Of a stretch of DNA of 33,301 nucleotides, positions 30,838 to 33,301 are shown one piece after another. How positions within the stretch are numbered: position 1 is the first letter of the stretch; every line of letters begins with the position of its first letter. Position numbers and translations under genes: made by a program. Source of the stretch: Actinomycetota bacterium (lineage in GTDB: Bacteria > Actinomycetota > Geothermincolia > Geothermincolales > RBG-13-55-18). The stretch is taken from the NCBI GenBank assembly GCA_015711955.1, contig JACVJK010000019.1, forward strand, positions 1-33,301. The letters run 5' to 3'. Under the pieces are notes generated by a model. The model saw only the letters and a list, made by a program, of their open reading frames with translations, made no database searches and had not been told where the DNA came from.

Positions 30838-32133
30838 TCACTCCCGCTCCCTCAATGACTCCAAAAAGGCCTCCAGTCGGGTGAGGATCTGGCCCTCTTG
30901 CAGTTCCCTCTCGTCTACGCAGTCTCCCTCTATAACCAGAACGGGTATGCCTCTTTGCTGGAATCGCATTCGAATGGTTTGGGCGGCCCCGCAGCTCTGC
31001 CGGCATCCCCAGTGGTTGAAATGGATGGCGCCCTGGACTCGGTAAGCCACGGCCATGGCTTGTAGGTGCGCGATTCGCCTTTCGGCTTCCCCCACCAAGA
31101 AATGACCGGCGGTCTTTTGCGCCAGGGAGACAAAGGGATGCCGGGGATCCATCGCTTTCCAGTATGGATGGGTATACTCCTCGCAAACTATCCGGGCTCC
31201 ATGAGCCGTGATGGTATCGAAGATGGAATGTTTATACCAGGGCTTAAGATGCATCCACATGATGCGCTTGGCTCCCTCGCCCGGCCTGCCCCGCTCCGTG
31301 ACCTCTTCCAGAAGGGTCTGGTAGAATCTCGCTCCCTCACGGGTGCCCATGCAGGCGGCGAGCACGCTCACGTAGCCCATGACGTCCTTTCCGTCCAGGA
31401 GGCAGTCCGTCTCCCTTCTCAACCTCTCCAATTCCGCGTGGTACTTCAGGGCTTGGTTGGAGAGCTCGATGGCCTCCGCAAGGCCTTTCCGCAACTCCCT
31501 TCCCTCTCTTCCCGCCAGCGAGGCCAAGGAGTGAGCCACCCTCTCCATCTCTGCTGCCACAAACTCGACCCTCTTTTCGCCCCGGATAAGGGGGACCTCC
31601 AGCGCGAAGTGGGGAACCCGGTACAGATGGGAGAGGTAACGAAAGGACAGGACCGCCGAGTCGCAGGGGTAGTTCACCGAGATGAAGGCGTGGGGGCGAG
31701 GAAGCAGGTCCTCCAAGGCGGCCCCCAGGAGGCAACGGTGATAGGAACAGGCATCGGGGGAGAACCCGGCCTCCCCTGCCCGGTCCAGGAAGCGGGAGGC
31801 TAAGCCGGCGGAAGCGATGACCGCGGACGCCATCTCCGGATAAAAGGGAAGACAACCGCTTCCGTGGACCAGCTCGGAGGGCACCAGGAGATTACACCAC
31901 ACCACGGGCCTTCTTCCCAGATAGGCGTCCCTGGTCATCCTCACGAAGGCGTTCAGGGAGATCCGGTCAGCCTTCCAGCGGGTCTTGTACAGGGGCGAAC
32001 GGGAGAGGATTTCCACCGTTTCCCACAACATCCGGGACCTCATGAGTTGGGGAGAGAGTCGGTGGAGGAAACGCGACTTGAGGGCCTCGAGCAAGGTTTT
32101 CCCGTTCTCACCCTCATCGCGCAATGGCTTCAC
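30838..32133 (-). CDS. 2-hydroxyacyl-CoA dehydratase / benzoyl-CoA reductase family subunit (HgdB-like), longer subunit
   Basis: This 431-residue HgdB/FldB-type protein is expected to hold a [4Fe-4S] cluster and form a heterodimer with the adjacent subunit for radical dehydration or ring reduction of an acyl-CoA. Landmarks are VPSELVHGSGCLPFYPE (C94), the CSYHRCLLGA block (C129), NYPCDSA (C157), a mid-region helical hairpin, the late HFNHWGCRQSCGAAQ, and the terminal VIEGDCVDERE leading to QILTRLEAFLE. The start is GTG 32133, which overlaps the stop codon of the upstream gene as GTGA, so the pair is translationally coupled. No activator is adjacent; the one at 12037 is the only candidate in the window. 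The substrate (2-hydroxyacyl-CoA or aromatic) is not determinable. Confidence 0.88.
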   Translation of the reverse strand: MKPLRDEGENGKTLLEALKSRFLHRLSPQLMRSRMLWETVEILSRSPLYKTRWKADRISLNAFVRMTRDAYLGRRPVVWCNLLVPSELVHGSGCLPFYPEMASAVIASAGLASRFLDRAGEAGFSPDACSYHRCLLGAALEDLLPRPHAFISVNYPCDSAVLSFRYLSHLYRVPHFALEVPLIRGEKRVEFVAAEMERVAHSLASLAGREGRELRKGLAEAIELSNQALKYHAELERLRRETDCLLDGKDVMGYVSVLAACMGTREGARFYQTLLEEVTERGRPGEGAKRIMWMHLKPWYKHSIFDTITAHGARIVCEEYTHPYWKAMDPRHPFVSLAQKTAGHFLVGEAERRIAHLQAMAVAYRVQGAIHFNHWGCRQSCGAAQTIRMRFQQRGIPVLVIEGDCVDERELQEGQILTRLEAFLESLRERE

Positions 32134-33164
32134 CCCCTTGAGCCCCTGGACAGCATCTCCAGAAAGGCCTCCACCCTAGTGACCACCTGCCCGACGTGAG
32201 CGTCCAGGTAGTCGCTCTCCAGGCGCAGCGTCTTTACGCCCTCTTCCTCCAGCACCTTTTCCAGCAAGGGGAACTCGTAGATATAGGGGTCACAGAATTT
32301 CAGGGTGACGTATATGAGGCCTGCTGCCCTCGCCTTTCGCAGCCTCTCGATCAGGTCTTTCGTTCGTCCCTGCCAGCCCTGCATCCTGGCGCAATGGTGT
32401 CTTCGCAGGTAAGCGGTGGCCAGTGCGCGGTAGGGATCATCATCTGCCTCCAGTGCCGCGGAGGCCAAAAAGGGCCTATCGCCGTTGCACACGTCGAGGA
32501 TGACCACTTGGGCACCTGCCTGTTCCAAGGCCCTGAGGATGCCGTTTGGGTTGAGGATGTTGCCCACCAGCGCGACGGGCACGCGTGCCCCGGAGGTTCT
32601 CTCTTCGTCCTTTGGGGGATCGATTTCCGGCTGGGACGACTGGAGGGCAAGGCTGGTTTTAACTTTTTCCACCCCGGATAACTTGGGGGCATGTCGGAGA
32701 TAGATCTGCCTCCGTTCCTCCCTCCTTCGGCTGGCCTCGATGACCGCTTCCTGGGTTACCTGGGTGGCGAAACGCTCCTCCAACTTTTCCGCGAGTCGCT
32801 TCATCTCGTCTGTGAGGATCTCCACCTCCCGAGGCGAGCTTCCTCGTGGCAAGTCCATCAGGTAGACGAAGGACTCGGGAAAGAGGTAGGACCACGCATC
32901 GTAGAGGCGCCGCAAGGCGTCGCAGGCGTTTACGAAGACCGCGTGGTGGTGCCCCGGCGGCAAGCGTAGTCCCTCTGCGAGGCAGGACCTCACATAGGGG
33001 CAAAGGGAGGGATGGAGGTAGGCGTCGGCATCCTCGGCGTCCTCGGCCACGCCGGTGGCGCGGCGATGATCTAGGCCGGCAGCCTCCAAGATCTCCACCG
33101 GCGTGTAACCGCAGAACCAGGTCACCTCCGGAGTCGCTTCCCCACGCTCCCTCAACTCGCTCAC
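32130..33164 (-). CDS. 2-hydroxyacyl-CoA dehydratase / benzoyl-CoA reductase family subunit (HgdB-like), shorter subunit
   Basis: This 344-residue partner of the downstream gene belongs to the same family. It begins in the expected way (VTWFCGYTPVEILEAAG, C18). It carries the cluster-type cysteines C55 and C61 (CPYVRSC), C81 (VNACDALRRLYD) and C291 in LKFCDPYIYEFPLL, and it ends with RLESDYLDAHVGQVVTRVEAFLEML, a diagnostic family tail. Two HgdB-like subunits in tandem are the usual catalytic core. The start codon is GTG 33164. Its first 41 codons fall inside a 127-bp sequence that is repeated exactly at 33175-33301, so the 5' end and promoter should be read with caution. Confidence 0.88.
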   Translation of the reverse strand: MSELRERGEATPEVTWFCGYTPVEILEAAGLDHRRATGVAEDAEDADAYLHPSLCPYVRSCLAEGLRLPPGHHHAVFVNACDALRRLYDAWSYLFPESFVYLMDLPRGSSPREVEILTDEMKRLAEKLEERFATQVTQEAVIEASRRREERRQIYLRHAPKLSGVEKVKTSLALQSSQPEIDPPKDEERTSGARVPVALVGNILNPNGILRALEQAGAQVVILDVCNGDRPFLASAALEADDDPYRALATAYLRRHHCARMQGWQGRTKDLIERLRKARAAGLIYVTLKFCDPYIYEFPLLEKVLEEEGVKTLRLESDYLDAHVGQVVTRVEAFLEMLSRGSRG

Positions 33165-33301
33165 ACTCTCTTTCCCTCGGCCACGCCGGTGGCGCGGCGA
33201 TGATCTAGGCCGGCAGCCTCCAAGATCTCCACCGGCGTGTAACCGCAGAACCAGGTCACCTCCGGAGTCGCTTCCCCACGCTCCCTCAACTCGCTCACAC
33301 T
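33041..33301. repeat. Exact 127-bp direct repeat at the window end
   Basis: Bases 33041-33167 recur identically at 33175-33301, separated by 7 nt, giving a 134-bp period. The first copy encodes the start of the dehydratase subunit; the second ends at the window edge. Read on the minus strand the second copy encodes the same N-terminus, then leaves frame and stops after about 45 residues. The length equals a common maximum assembler k-mer, so an assembly artefact at a contig end is likely, although a real tandem duplication is possible. Confidence 0.9.

Overview
The window is about 33 kb of GC-rich bacterial DNA carrying around 22 well-supported protein genes and no rRNA, tRNA, CRISPR array or transposase. 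Gene content points to an uncultured, probably anaerobic, monoderm actinobacterial lineage. The pointers are a heliorhodopsin, an 11-bp-phased GlnR/PhoP-like array before glnA, an SLH-NlpC/P60 protein with FAEGYTGG repeats, a 2-hydroxyacyl-CoA dehydratase system with its radical activator, several ferredoxin-type proteins, and many DUF35/thiolase-fold genes. The lineage call is inference; no marker gene is present. The right edge carries an exact 127-bp repeat that looks like a contig end.

Layout. 1-1121: the 3' part of a canonical SCP2-type thiolase with a terminator. 1365-4302 (+): a redox-type cluster of a tandem C_GCAxxG_C_C protein, a DUF362/2x[4Fe-4S] protein and a SAM methyltransferase. 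4627-7960 (+): a compact DUF35 / thiolase-like / thiolase-like / DUF35 operon whose two thiolase-fold proteins have both lost the catalytic Cys and His. 8077-9240 (-): a cysteine desulfurase. 9574-11985 (+): a secreted SLH + NlpC/P60 + repeat protein. 12037-13213 (-): a dehydratase activator ATPase and a DUF3343 protein. 13690-14469 (+): a heliorhodopsin with its Schiff-base lysine and counterion. 14649-18619 (-): a serine hydrolase, glycerol kinase and a PaaK-like adenylate-forming ligase. 18917-19836 (-): a small ferredoxin, an unknown Cys-rich protein and a possible 17-residue peptide. 20329-22740 (+): a PAS/GAF sensor with a degenerate kinase end. 23181-28053 (+): a TetR-controlled operon of a saccharopine-dehydrogenase-like oxidoreductase, an FGGY kinase and a RuBisCO-like protein (form IV). 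28261-30581 (+): a stand-alone GXGXG glutamate-synthase domain protein and type I glutamine synthetase. 30838-33164 (-): two HgdB-family dehydratase subunits.

How they work together (inference unless stated). The strongest candidate for an undescribed system is the TetR / oxidoreductase / FGGY kinase / RuBisCO-like operon: an oxidation-phosphorylation-enolization or decarboxylation route on an unknown polyol, sugar or sugar acid, under a visible TetR operator. The second is the DUF35-thiolase operon, whose two non-Cys thiolase-fold subunits suggest aldolase-like or structural roles rather than thiolysis. The dehydratase subunits, activator, DUF3343 protein and cysteine desulfurase form a dispersed Fe-S/radical acyl-CoA module. 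Heliorhodopsin and glutamine synthetase occur on the same contig, which is notable because an actinobacterial heliorhodopsin has been reported to bind glutamine synthetase.
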